Shown here: in pieces, positions 51,444-59,834 of the stretch
Layout of the letters: the number at the start of each line of letters is the position of its first letter
How positions within the stretch are numbered: position 1 is the stretch's first letter
Origin: Pseudomonadota bacterium
GTDB lineage: Bacteria > Pseudomonadota > Alphaproteobacteria > Rhizobiales > Xanthobacteraceae
Length of the DNA stretch: 64,000 bases
NCBI GenBank assembly: GCA_023422775.1
Contig: JAFAGM010000042.1
Span: 24,001-88,000, forward strand
Direction: 5' to 3'
Notes under the pieces: model-generated
The model's input: only the letters and a program-made list of their open reading frames with translations
What the model was told of the DNA's origin: nothing
Databases searched by the model: none
Program-made: the position numbers and the translations under genes

Positions 51444-52082
51444 ATGATCTACGAACTGCGAACCTACACCGTAAAGCCGGGCACGCTCGGCGACATGGTG
51501 AAGGCGGCGAGCACGGTGTCGCGCGACATCCGCAAGGACGATTACGGCAAGCTCGAGGGCTACTGGCTGACCGAGATCGGACCTCTCAACCAGGTCCTCC
51601 ACATGTGGAGCTACAGGGATTTTGAGCAGCGCGCGCGCCTGCGCGCCGAACTCGCCAGGAATCCGCGCTGGACCGGCGAATACGTTCCGCTGATCCGTCC
51701 GCTGTTGATCCGTCAGGACGTCCGCCTGATGAACGCGGTGCGGCCGCCGGTTGCGCCGGCATCGAAGGGCAATGTCTACGAACTTCGCAACTATCGCGGC
51801 AAGCCTGCCGGTGGCCTGAAGCAGTGGCTCGATGCATTCACCGCGGTGCTGCCGGAGCGCGAGAAGCATTCGAAGATCGTGGGCCTCTGGACGACCGAAG
51901 CGGGGCAGCCGAACGAGGCGTGTCATATCTGGGCCTATCCTAGCCTGAACGCCCGCGCCGAAGCGCGCGGCAATGCCATGAAGGATCCTGCGTGGCAGGC
52001 ATTCCTCGGCAAGGGCCCGGGCTTCCTCGAGGAGATGCACTCGACCATCATGCTGCCCGCGCCGCACTCGCCGTTGCAGTGA
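51444..52082 (+). CDS. NIPSNAP-family protein
   Basis: 212 residues from ATG 51444 with GGGGAGAGG before it. Two ferredoxin-like NIPSNAP units are visible: MIYELRTYTVKPGTLGDMV ... LNQVLHMWSYRDFEQRARLRAEL, then NVYELRNYRGKPAGGLKQWLDAF ... EACHIWAYPSLNARAEARG. Function of bacterial members is not established. Convergent with the cupin gene 21 bases away. Confidence 0.88.
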   Translation: MIYELRTYTVKPGTLGDMVKAASTVSRDIRKDDYGKLEGYWLTEIGPLNQVLHMWSYRDFEQRARLRAELARNPRWTGEYVPLIRPLLIRQDVRLMNAVRPPVAPASKGNVYELRNYRGKPAGGLKQWLDAFTAVLPEREKHSKIVGLWTTEAGQPNEACHIWAYPSLNARAEARGNAMKDPAWQAFLGKGPGFLEEMHSTIMLPAPHSPLQ

Positions 52083-52103
52083 GGCGCGGCGCGCCGGCTG
52101 GCC

Positions 52104-53048
52104 TCAAGCGTCCTTCAGGTAATAGTTCGCCCGCTTTCCAAGAGCGATCCGCCGTAGCACGCGGCGCATCGCCATGGAGACGCGCAGCGGCCTGATGGCG
52201 GTCGTGACGGTGCGATAGAACGCCAGCTTCAGCGTATCGAGCACCGGCCGCTTGCCGGGCGGTTGCTGCGGCAGGCCGATGCCGCGCAGCATCGAATTGA
52301 AGAAATGCAGGTCGTTCATCCGCCGCACTTCGCGCGTCTTCCAGGTAATCGCCATCGAGATCGAGAACGAACCTGCCGTGCGCACCCAGTGCGGCCACTG
52401 ATACGGCACGTAGCAGCCGTCGCCCGCGAACAGGTGGAATTCCTTGCCCCGTGGCGCGAAGCTCTCGTCGTATTTCAGGTTGCGATGCTTGGTCATCGAA
52501 CGCTCGATCTCGTCGTCGGAGACGATCGAGCGGTCGGCATTGTCGAAGATCGTGAAGTATTTCTCGCCGTGGATGTGCACGAAGAAATTGTCTTCGCTGT
52601 CGAGGTGGAACGGCGTGGTCGAGTTCGGTGAGGACACGAACAGGAAGCCCTCGATCTGCTCGAAGCCGGCGTCAGCCACGCTGTTGAAGCCACGCGCGCG
52701 GGCGACCGACAGCAGCGTGTCTTCCAGCAGCGCCCGGTATTCCGGCGAGTTCTCGACGCGCTTGAGCACCATCCAGGCGCCGGCGGTTTCGATGCTCTTG
52801 ACCACCTCGACCGGGTCGAGATCCATGGAAGGAATCGCATCAGGATCCTGGCTGATGGCGACCCTGCCGGAATTGTACTCGATCAGGTCGCGCGGCAGTT
52901 CAGAAGCCAGTTGTGCGATGCGCGGCAGCATCAGCAGCGGATGACCGGCCAGCCTGTGGCGGATCGCGAACGGTTTCAGCGGAAAGTCGCGCCGGAGCGC
53001 GTCGCGATCGGCCGTGATCACGGGCGCGATTGATGTGAGGGTGTTCAC
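52104..53048 (-). CDS. JmjC-like cupin (predicted Fe(II)/2-oxoglutarate dioxygenase)
   Basis: 314 residues from GTG 53048. The cupin core has the metal triad pattern HxD in TPFHLDSEDNFFVHIHGEKYF and a later His in VPYQWPHWVRT, as in JmjC-related hydroxylases. Residues 1-90 form a helical N-terminal part. The GTG overlaps the stop of the GNAT gene (GTGA), so the two are translated together. It probably hydroxylates a protein, peptide or small metabolite; substrate unknown. Confidence 0.8.
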   Translation of the reverse strand: MNTLTSIAPVITADRDALRRDFPLKPFAIRHRLAGHPLLMLPRIAQLASELPRDLIEYNSGRVAISQDPDAIPSMDLDPVEVVKSIETAGAWMVLKRVENSPEYRALLEDTLLSVARARGFNSVADAGFEQIEGFLFVSSPNSTTPFHLDSEDNFFVHIHGEKYFTIFDNADRSIVSDDEIERSMTKHRNLKYDESFAPRGKEFHLFAGDGCYVPYQWPHWVRTAGSFSISMAITWKTREVRRMNDLHFFNSMLRGIGLPQQPPGKRPVLDTLKLAFYRTVTTAIRPLRVSMAMRRVLRRIALGKRANYYLKDA

Positions 53049-54280
53049 GCGGATTTCTCCCGGTTTTTTCTGAGCCAATGAACGAGGCGGCGCGCCGGCT
53101 CGCGGACGGCGTCGCGCAGCACGAGCGAAACGCGGATCAGCGGGACGACCGGATCGCCTTTTCGCAAGGGGATCAGGACGTCGCCGATCGCAAGGCGGCC
53201 GCGCCAGATCGGATCGATCATGGGGTGACCGGCTTTTGCGGTGGAATCGACCATGGCAATGGCCGGGTCGGCGCAGAGGTGGCGCGTCAGGTCCAGCGTC
53301 AGTTGCACGCCGGGCGAATATTTTGCAAAGCGCTCGTCGACGCCGAGCTTGAAGTAGAAGGCGCGGTCCTGATGGCGCAGCACGATCGCCGCGGCCACCG
53401 CGGTCTCCCCCGCGCGCAGCGTCACGATCTCGCACTGGCCGGTCTCGGCCAGCGCCGCCGTGGCGCGGCGGACAAAGGCGGCGTCGCCTTCATCCTGGCC
53501 GAGCGCGGTGCCCCGCTTGCCCTTCCAGCCGCTGGCTTCAAGCGTCAGGAATGTTTCGACGGCGCCGGAGATTTCAGCAGCGGTGCGCGCCACTTCGAAA
53601 TCGAGGGTGCCGAGTTCGGCGAGGCGGTTGCGCTGGCGGCGCAGTTCTTTCAGCTTTTTCGCGCCCAGCGCATCGCGCAGCACCTCTTCCGCATCGCCCG
53701 ACGCGTCGAGGCAGGCGCGAACATGCGATTGCAGCACGATCGGCGCCATGCCGTCGCGACGCAGCACCTTCGTGAAGGCTTCCATGGCCGCGCCATCGAG
53801 CGCGGTGTCGCGCAGCATCAGCGCATGGGCGCCTGCCCGCCGGGCCTGCTGCAGAATGCCGGTGACGGCATCCTCCGCCATGTCGCGATCGAGCAGGGGG
53901 GTGCAAAGCGTGCCGTAGGGATCGGCGCTGACGAGCGCGGGCAGGGGAATTTTGCAGGCGCGCCAGATCGAAATGACCGGCACGATACCGATCAATCCAG
54001 CCGCATCGCTCCACGCAGCAAGCGCCGAGGCACCCATGCGGCCGCGTGCGGAGGCGTTGACGGCCAGTTCCCAATCCGCCAGATAATAGCCGTTCGGCTC
54101 GATGGCGCGCCCGGCGAGCACGCGCCATGCGGGCGCGGAAATGTCGGCGATCGGCGTCAGCCCGCAGCTCACATTTGCGGTCGATCCGGATGTTCGCGTG
54201 GCATCCTTGTTCGGTGCACGACGGACCACCGCTGTTTCAGCAATATCGACCACTTCCCCGTATCCCCGTTCGCGATTCAT
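53045..54280 (-). CDS. GNAT/CelD-like acyltransferase
   Basis: 411 residues from ATG 54280. The C-terminal half is a GNAT domain of the BioF2/CelD type (LKELRRQRNRLAELGTLDFEVA, FLTLEASGWKGKRGTAL, VTLRAGETAVAAAIVLRHQDRAFYFKLGVDERFAKYSPGVQL in parts). Such proteins N-acylate amino groups in polysaccharide or lipid pathways. The coupled dioxygenase suggests a small-molecule or peptide tailoring pair. No membrane segment. Confidence 0.82.
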   Translation of the reverse strand: MNRERGYGEVVDIAETAVVRRAPNKDATRTSGSTANVSCGLTPIADISAPAWRVLAGRAIEPNGYYLADWELAVNASARGRMGASALAAWSDAAGLIGIVPVISIWRACKIPLPALVSADPYGTLCTPLLDRDMAEDAVTGILQQARRAGAHALMLRDTALDGAAMEAFTKVLRRDGMAPIVLQSHVRACLDASGDAEEVLRDALGAKKLKELRRQRNRLAELGTLDFEVARTAAEISGAVETFLTLEASGWKGKRGTALGQDEGDAAFVRRATAALAETGQCEIVTLRAGETAVAAAIVLRHQDRAFYFKLGVDERFAKYSPGVQLTLDLTRHLCADPAIAMVDSTAKAGHPMIDPIWRGRLAIGDVLIPLRKGDPVVPLIRVSLVLRDAVREPARRLVHWLRKNREKSA

Positions 54281-54447
54281 TGGCCGACGCTGCCGCCGGC
54301 GCTGCCTGCTTCCATCGCGTTCACCGGGCGATGCTAGGGGAATAGATGGAAAATACCGTTGATGCGAAGCCTGGATTTGAGCGGTTGCGTTAACCGATCG
54401 TTCAGCCTTGCGGCGCCCGGCAACCCGTCCGCAACCTGTTGTCTGCG

Positions 54448-54861
54448 CTATATCGGCTCGTAGTTTTCGTTGAAGCAGGTGTCGTCGGCTTCGACCTGGC
54501 GGCGATCCGAAATCGCGCCGTCGGAAATCTCTACACGATAGGTCTGCATGCCGAGCGGGTGGCCGGTCACCGAGACCACCTCGGCCTTGACGCATGCGGT
54601 CCAGCCCGGACCACGCAAATTGGGGCGCGGTTCGGACACGCGCACCTGTGTCGGACGCGAGGCCGGCGTGAACACCGCGTCCAGTTTCTCCCTCAGCATC
54701 GTCTTGATGTCGGGCGGCGCCTCGAGAGGAGCCGGCTCCGGCGCCTTGGCGCGCATGAACTCCGGCATCGGCACCGGCGAGCGGATGTCGGCGAAGCCGC
54801 AACCCGCAAGCGTCAGCGCTGCGCCCGCCATCAGCGCTATGTGAATTTCGATCCGCCGCAT
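54448..54861 (-). CDS. Predicted lipoprotein
   Basis: 137 residues from ATG 54861. Lipobox LAGC after a hydrophobic segment (IALMAGAALTLAGCG). The mature part has a conserved C-terminal domain (WTACVKAEVVSVTGHPLGMQTYRVEISDGAISDRRQ in parts, ending CFNENYEPI) with two Cys. I recall rhizobial relatives of unknown function. Outer-membrane or inner-membrane lipoprotein. Confidence 0.75.
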   Translation of the reverse strand: MRRIEIHIALMAGAALTLAGCGFADIRSPVPMPEFMRAKAPEPAPLEAPPDIKTMLREKLDAVFTPASRPTQVRVSEPRPNLRGPGWTACVKAEVVSVTGHPLGMQTYRVEISDGAISDRRQVEADDTCFNENYEPI

Positions 54862-55083
54862 CCGAGCGCTTTCTACCCCGGACCGGCCGCCCGCGGAACC
54901 GGGCATGTTGCACGATCAACAATCTGTGGATTGTGATTTGCATCACCGAGCCCGATCCCGGCCTGCGGCATCAACGTCGTTGATTTCCGCCGAGGTCGCG
55001 CCCCACATGGCGCCGCGGATTGAACCTGCTGCTTCCGGGCAGCGACCAACCCGTAACCTGCATTGCCGAAAGGTGGCAACATC

Positions 55084-56559
55084 ATGCTTCGTCGCGCGCT
55101 GCTCAAGTTGATGATTTCCGGCTCGTTGCTTCTCGGCGCACAGTCCGTCTACGCAGAGAATCGCCTCGCGCTGGTGATTGGACAATCCGCCTACCGTTCG
55201 GTGCCGGCGCTGCCCAATCCCGCCAACGACGCCAGGGCGGTGGCGCAATTGCTGACCGACTCCGGCTTCGAGGTGTCGACGGCTTCGGATCTGTCGCAGG
55301 GCCAGATGCGGGAGACGGTCAGCGAGTTCGCCGGCAAGGTCGCAGCCAAGGGCGCCGATACCGTTGCCCTCGTATTCTATGCCGGCCACGGCCTGCAGAT
55401 CGACGGCGAGAACTATCTGGTTCCGGTCGACATCGACGTGAAACGCGAAGCGGACATTCCGCTGCAGGCGGTGCGGCTCAACGACATCCTGAACACGCTG
55501 ACGTCGGTGCCGAGCAGGATGCGCATCCTCATGCTCGACGCCTGCCGCAACAACCCGTTCCCGGACATCAACAAGACCACCGGCGGCGGACTTGCCATCG
55601 TCGATGCCAAGGTCGGCTCTCCCGGCACGTTCCTGTCGTTCTCGACGTCGCCGGGCGCCGTCGCCGAAGACGGCACCGGCTCGAACAGTCCGTACACGAC
55701 CGCGCTGCTTGCGGCCGGCAAGGAATCCGGCATCCCGATCGAGGAAACCTTCAAGCGCGTGCGGCTTGCGGTGAACAAGGTCACCGAGGGACGGCAGACG
55801 CCGTGGGACAGTTCGTCGCTGACCGAGGATTTCAGGTTCTCCGGTCCGCCGGTCGCAGGTTCGAAGCCGGCCGCGGCGCCGAAGAAAACGGTTGCGGAGT
55901 GGACGCGCGATCTGAAGGGCAAGCCGGTCGAGGCGGCCAACGAGATCATCGTGGCCGATGGCACCGACGAAGCCTATGAGGCCTTTGCCGGGTTGTATGC
56001 GCAGACGCCGCTCGGAAAACTGGCGCGCGAGTGGCTCGATCGGCATCTGCGCATGGTGGCGTGGAACCAGGCCGTACTCCTCAATACAGCGGCGGGCTAT
56101 CGCGCATTCCTGGTGAAATATCCCGACAGCGATCTCACCGCGACCGCGCGCAAGCTCGAGGAGCGGCTGCGCAACCGTCCCGACTTCACGCCTCCGGTCG
56201 TCGCCGCTACCGGCCCCGCTTCCGTGCCGCAGAACGTCGCGCTGGCCGCGCCGACCTGTCCCTGCAACACGCAGCCGTCGCCGCCGATCAAGAAGGTCAA
56301 TGTACCCCCGGTCAAACGCGCCGATCCCGTTCCGCCGAAGCGGACCGATCGCAAGCCGCCGCGGCGCGCTCAACCCGAACCGGAGGATGAAGTCGTCGTG
56401 GTCCGCCGTCCGCCTCCGCGCGTTGTGTACGATCCGGCGCCTCCACCGCCGGTTGGCATCGGTATCGGAATTGGCATCGGCGGAGGCGGCTACCGTGGCG
56501 GCAACTACGGCGGTAGCGGTTACGGCGGTAGCGGTTACGGCCGCCGGGGTGGATACTGA
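55084..56559 (+). CDS. Exported caspase-like (orthocaspase-type) protein
   Basis: 491 residues from ATG 55084. Signal peptide (LLKLMISGSLLLGAQSVYA), then a caspase p20 domain: NRLALVIGQSAYRSVPALPNPANDA, His102 in FYAGHGLQ and Cys154 in MLDACRNNP, both catalytic residues intact. Residues about 265-360 are helical; the C-terminus is Pro/Arg-rich, then Gly-rich (GGNYGGSGYGGSGYGRRGGY). Bacterial members cleave after Arg/Lys; periplasmic location is predicted here. The PQQ dehydrogenase gene follows by about 50 bases. Confidence 0.88.
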   Translation: MLRRALLKLMISGSLLLGAQSVYAENRLALVIGQSAYRSVPALPNPANDARAVAQLLTDSGFEVSTASDLSQGQMRETVSEFAGKVAAKGADTVALVFYAGHGLQIDGENYLVPVDIDVKREADIPLQAVRLNDILNTLTSVPSRMRILMLDACRNNPFPDINKTTGGGLAIVDAKVGSPGTFLSFSTSPGAVAEDGTGSNSPYTTALLAAGKESGIPIEETFKRVRLAVNKVTEGRQTPWDSSSLTEDFRFSGPPVAGSKPAAAPKKTVAEWTRDLKGKPVEAANEIIVADGTDEAYEAFAGLYAQTPLGKLAREWLDRHLRMVAWNQAVLLNTAAGYRAFLVKYPDSDLTATARKLEERLRNRPDFTPPVVAATGPASVPQNVALAAPTCPCNTQPSPPIKKVNVPPVKRADPVPPKRTDRKPPRRAQPEPEDEVVVVRRPPPRVVYDPAPPPPVGIGIGIGIGGGGYRGGNYGGSGYGGSGYGRRGGY

Positions 56560-56580
56560 GGCTGCAATCGCGTAATTGAT

Positions 56581-56609
56581 CCCGCAAGCGTTGCGCTTCG
56601 CTTGCGGGG
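56581..56609 (+). promoter_or_regulatory. Hairpin covering the ribosome site of the PQQ dehydrogenase
   Basis: CCCGCAAGCG (56581-56590) pairs perfectly with CGCTTGCGGG (56600-56609), ending two bases before ATG 56612 and including the only G-rich ribosome-site candidate (GCGGGGA). It could limit translation or act as a weak terminator after the caspase gene. Confidence 0.55.
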
Positions 56610-56611
56610 AC

Positions 56612-58654
56612 ATGATGCGAATTCCGTTTGGTCTGCTCGCCTTCTTCATCGCTACTTTCCTTTTCGCGACCCAGCCCCGCGCTTTGGCGTGGGAGCACTG
56701 GGGCGGCGATCGCGGCGGATCGCGGTTTTCGCCGCTCGACCAGATCACGCCCGGCAACGTCGGCAATCTCGTTCGCGCCTGGGAGTTTAGCACCGGGGAT
56801 CTCGACCGCCGCGCACCCGAGATCATGAAGCGGACCAAGTTTCAGGCCACGCCGCTTTTCGTCGAAGACGGCCTGGTGTTCTGCTCGCCCTTCAACGAGG
56901 TCATCGCGCTCGATCCCGGCAACGGCGTGCAGAAGTGGCGCTACGATCCGAAGATCTCGACCAATCAACGCCCCGCCAATCGCTACAACTGCCGTGGGGT
57001 GACCTATTGGGTCGACGACGGCGCTGCCGAGACGGCTGCCTGCCGCGCGCGGATATTCATGGGCACCAACGACGCGCGCCTGATCGCGCTCGATGCGAAG
57101 ACCGGCATTCCCTGCGCCGATTTCGGCGCCGACGGTGAAGTCAGGATCGATACCGGCATGCCGCTGGAGTGGCCCGGCGAATTCCAGGTCACATCGCCTC
57201 CGGTGGTTGCGCGCGGCATCGTCATTGTCGGCTCCGCGATTTCGGATAACCGCCGCGTCGAGGCGCCGCCCGGCACGGTGCGCGCCTTCGATGCGCGCAC
57301 CGGCCTGCCGCGATGGAATTTCGATCCGCTGCGCCATGACGGCGTCGTCGCCGGCCACGCCAATGTCTGGGCACCGATGTCGGTGGACGAAGCGCGTGGA
57401 CTGGTGTTCCTGCCGACGTCCTCGCCGAGCCCGGATTTCTGGGGCGGCAAGCGGCCCGGCAACAACGAGCATGCCAATTCGGTCGTCGCCCTGCGCGCCG
57501 AGACCGGCGAACGCGTGTGGTCGTACCAGACCGTGCATCACGATGTCTGGGATTACGACCTGGCGGCGCAGCCGACGCTGGCGCGCATCGACACCGGCGA
57601 GGGCCGGCGCGATGTCGTGATCCAGCCGACCAAGCAGGGATTTGTGTTCGTGCTCGATCGCGACACCGGCAAACCGGTATGGCCGGTGGAGGAACGCAGC
57701 GTTCCGCAGGGCGGCGCCGAAGGCGAAGTGCTTTCGCCGACGCAGCCGTTTCCGACGCATGTGCCGGCGCTGTTGCCGCAACGGATTTCGGCCGACGACG
57801 TGTTCGGCCTCGTTCCATTCCGGGAACGCGAGGCCTGCCGCGCGACCGTCGCGTCGGCGCGCAATGACGGCCTCTACACGCCGCCATCGACGCAAGGCAC
57901 CGTGGTGTATCCGATGACAGGCGGCGGGGTGAACTGGGGCGGCGCTGCGTTCGACCCGGTCAACCAGACCCTTTACGTCAACACGACGCGGGCGATCCAT
58001 ATCGTCAAACTGCTGCCGCGCGCGACGATCGCCGATGGATTCAACCCGCCGCCCGGCCACGATTTCGGACGGCAGCAGGGGGCGCCGTTTGCGATGACGC
58101 GCGCGGTGGCGCTGTCGCCGTTGGGGCTGTTGTGCAACAAGCCGCCCTGGGGCGAGATGGTTGCGGTCGACCTGAAGGCGGGCAAGGTTCTCTGGCGCTC
58201 GCGGGTCGGCACCACGGAGGACCGCGCGCCGCTCGGCATTGCTTTTCAGTGGGGCACGCCGCTCGTCAACGGTGTGGCGATCACCGCCGGCGGCCTTGCG
58301 TTCAGCGGCGCGCTGGACGCTTACCTGCGCGCCTTCGACGCCAGGTCGGGGCAGGAACTGTGGCAGGGCCGGCTGCCGGTGCCCGGCGTCGCCAATCCCA
58401 TGACTTACATGTGGAGGGGCGAGCAGTACGTCGCGATCGGCGCCGGCGGCCACTCGGAGTCGGGCACGACGATCGGCGACAGCGTGGTGGCGTTCCGCCT
58501 GGCGCGGCCGGGGGAAGCGCCCTCGCTGTGGTCGCGCACGATCGATCGGCCGGGTGGGCGGTTTGTCGGCGGGGCGGTCGTGGCTGCGGTAGGGCTGTTG
58601 ATGCTGGCGGCGTTGGTGCGACGCTGGTGGCGGAGCAGGGTGCATCGGGTGTGA
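56612..58654 (+). CDS. PQQ-dependent membrane-anchored dehydrogenase
   Basis: 680 residues from ATG 56612 (ATG 56615 is equivalent). Single N-terminal hydrophobic segment (FGLLAFFIATFLFA), an eight-bladed propeller with quinoprotein motifs (WGGDRGGSRFSPLDQI, SPFNEVIALDPGNGVQKWRYDP, ETGERVWSYQTVHHDVWDYDL, GTVVYPMTGGGVNWGGAAFD), and a C-terminal membrane helix (FVGGAVVAAVGLLMLAALV). It resembles quinoprotein glucose dehydrogenase without the usual five N-terminal helices. It would oxidise a sugar or alcohol in the periplasm; substrate uncertain. Confidence 0.88.
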   Translation: MMRIPFGLLAFFIATFLFATQPRALAWEHWGGDRGGSRFSPLDQITPGNVGNLVRAWEFSTGDLDRRAPEIMKRTKFQATPLFVEDGLVFCSPFNEVIALDPGNGVQKWRYDPKISTNQRPANRYNCRGVTYWVDDGAAETAACRARIFMGTNDARLIALDAKTGIPCADFGADGEVRIDTGMPLEWPGEFQVTSPPVVARGIVIVGSAISDNRRVEAPPGTVRAFDARTGLPRWNFDPLRHDGVVAGHANVWAPMSVDEARGLVFLPTSSPSPDFWGGKRPGNNEHANSVVALRAETGERVWSYQTVHHDVWDYDLAAQPTLARIDTGEGRRDVVIQPTKQGFVFVLDRDTGKPVWPVEERSVPQGGAEGEVLSPTQPFPTHVPALLPQRISADDVFGLVPFREREACRATVASARNDGLYTPPSTQGTVVYPMTGGGVNWGGAAFDPVNQTLYVNTTRAIHIVKLLPRATIADGFNPPPGHDFGRQQGAPFAMTRAVALSPLGLLCNKPPWGEMVAVDLKAGKVLWRSRVGTTEDRAPLGIAFQWGTPLVNGVAITAGGLAFSGALDAYLRAFDARSGQELWQGRLPVPGVANPMTYMWRGEQYVAIGAGGHSESGTTIGDSVVAFRLARPGEAPSLWSRTIDRPGGRFVGGAVVAAVGLLMLAALVRRWWRSRVHRV

Positions 58655-58669
58655 ACGTGCGCGGCCCGT

Positions 58670-58770
58670 GCCGTCATCGTCCGGCTTGCCGCCTCCGCCA
58701 AAGCTCCGGCGACCCCGCACGGGAAAGCCTCGGCGAAGCCTTGGCGTAGCCGGGACCGGACGATCCAGTA
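58670..58770. repeat. Repeat with ATCGTCCGG/CCGGACGAT arms
   Basis: GTCATCGTCCGGCTTGCC at one end and GGGACCGGACGATCC at the other are inverse-related; the middle contains AAGCCTCGGCGAAGCC-type short repeats. I recognise this as a dispersed Bradyrhizobium intergenic repeat. Confidence 0.6.
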
Positions 58771-58812
58771 CGCCGCGGCGTTTTGATTCAATCACTGCAG
58801 CTTCCGCCGGGC

Positions 58813-58888
58813 GTCATTGCGAGCGCAGCGAAGCAATCCATGCCTCGGCGCGGGGATAGATGGATTGCTTCGCTGCGCTCGCAATGAC
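58813..58888. repeat. GCAATCCATC palindromic repeat, copy 2 (29-bp arms)
   Basis: Arms at 58813-58841 and 58860-58888 are perfect inverse complements (GTCATTGCGAGCGCAGCGAA at the outer end), around an 18-base loop. Shares GAAGCAATCCAT and GCAATGAC with the copy at 40260-40362. Confidence 0.88.
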
Positions 58889-58919
58889 GGGGATATAGTT
58901 TCGCGTTCTCGCGACATGT

Positions 58920-59300
58920 TCTGCCCGAGGTTTGCATCTTCGTTTGCTCCCTCTCGAAATCGAGGGCGCAGGGAAGGCCGGGTGCACGCTGCACCCGCGG
59001 TCTCGTGTGCAGTTGCGCACAGAAAGACGCGCACACGAGCATACAGGTTCAGCGGGAGCATCCCGGCCTTCCCTGCGCAGTGGCTTTACGGCTTATAACG
59101 TGATCTCCCCGGAGAACGGCTCTTTTGCCTCCGTCGCCCCCAAGAAGCTTGCTTCTCGAGAACTTGACGCCAGCACCGCGACGTCAGGACCACACGACTT
59201 CGCCGTACGCTTCCTGCGCTTACGTCTCGCGCAATCCGCGTCCACCGCATCTCACCGCGCGTTCGTGACGATCGCGAGCGCCCCTCTCGTCGGGTGAGAC
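58920..59300. repeat. Multi-stem repetitive element
   Basis: Outer stem: CGCAGGGAAGGCCGGG (58967-58982) with CCCGGCCTTCCCTGCG (59062-59077), perfect. Inside: GGTGCA-CGC-TGCACC (58981-58995, sharing two bases with the outer arm) and CTCGTGTGC (59002-59010) with GCACACGAG (59031-59039). The following 220 bases are free of a gene and look conserved with repeats I recall from other Bradyrhizobium genomes. It may be a mobile non-coding element or structured RNA. Confidence 0.65.
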
Positions 59301-59427
59301 GGGCTGAATTAGATCAGTGATTTGCCCGACGGCGCGAGCGAGAATTTGCCCGTCGGGTTGTTTTGCCGCAGCTGCGGCCCACATCGTCATTGCGACCGGT
59401 TGGCTCGCAATGACAGAGGTGAGTCCG

Positions 59428-59667
59428 CTAATCGAACGCTACGCCCATCTGCTGCTTGTCGATCCAGACCGGATGGCAGTGGCGCATGATGTGGGCGGAT
59501 GCGACCACGAGCGTGAAGCTTTCGGGCAAGCCGACCGGATTCTCTATCTCGATCCGCGCGCCGCTTGACGAGATGTTGCGCACCGTGCAATCGGCGCTAC
59601 CGCCGCTCTTGAACGCAAGCGTGCCCCGCTTGAGGACCCTGTGTCGTTGTACCGTTCGTCGTTCCAT
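59428..59667 (-). CDS. PilZ-domain protein
   Basis: 79 residues. The PilZ start ERRTVQRHRVLKRGTLAFK and the second motif VRNISSSGARIEIENP correspond to the RxxxR and DxSxxG cyclic-di-GMP contacts, with Asn in place of Asp in the second. Single-domain PilZ proteins act as c-di-GMP receptors or adaptors. The GGDEF enzyme at 13.4-14.5 kb could supply the ligand. Whether the changed residue keeps binding is uncertain. Confidence 0.85.
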   Translation of the reverse strand: MERRTVQRHRVLKRGTLAFKSGGSADCTVRNISSSGARIEIENPVGLPESFTLVVASAHIMRHCHPVWIDKQQMGVAFD

Positions 59668-59834
59668 CGCCGTGTATCCGAGAGGACGTGTGATGCCTTT
59701 CGTACCGCGACGAAATTACGGACAATTAAACTCAATAGTGTCTTTGGTTGTGCAGCGGTTCAGATTTCGTTTACCTCAGTGCCCGGGATGGAGGATCACG
59801 CTGGAGCAATCCGTCCTGGAGCGCCGGGATGTTC

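Larger units (their letters stand above)
58655..59427. other. 773-base gene-free block of structured repeats
   Basis: Between the PQQ dehydrogenase and PilZ genes. In order: an inverted repeat near 58670-58770 (ATCGTCCGG with CCGGACGAT), a perfect 29-bp-arm palindrome (58813-58888), a multi-stem element (58920-59300), and a last inverted repeat near 59324-59358 (CCCGACGG / CCGTCGGG). Short overlapping frames here are low in codon bias and reflect the palindromes. Confidence 0.75.

Noticed and set aside
54943..58795. Long minus-strand frames of 631 and 827 codons
   Set aside because: They are antisense to the caspase-like and PQQ dehydrogenase genes, both of which have clear domains.
58788..59297. 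Several short overlapping frames (84-121 codons)
   Set aside because: They read through palindromic repeats and occur on both strands; similar frames are commonly misannotated in this repeat.
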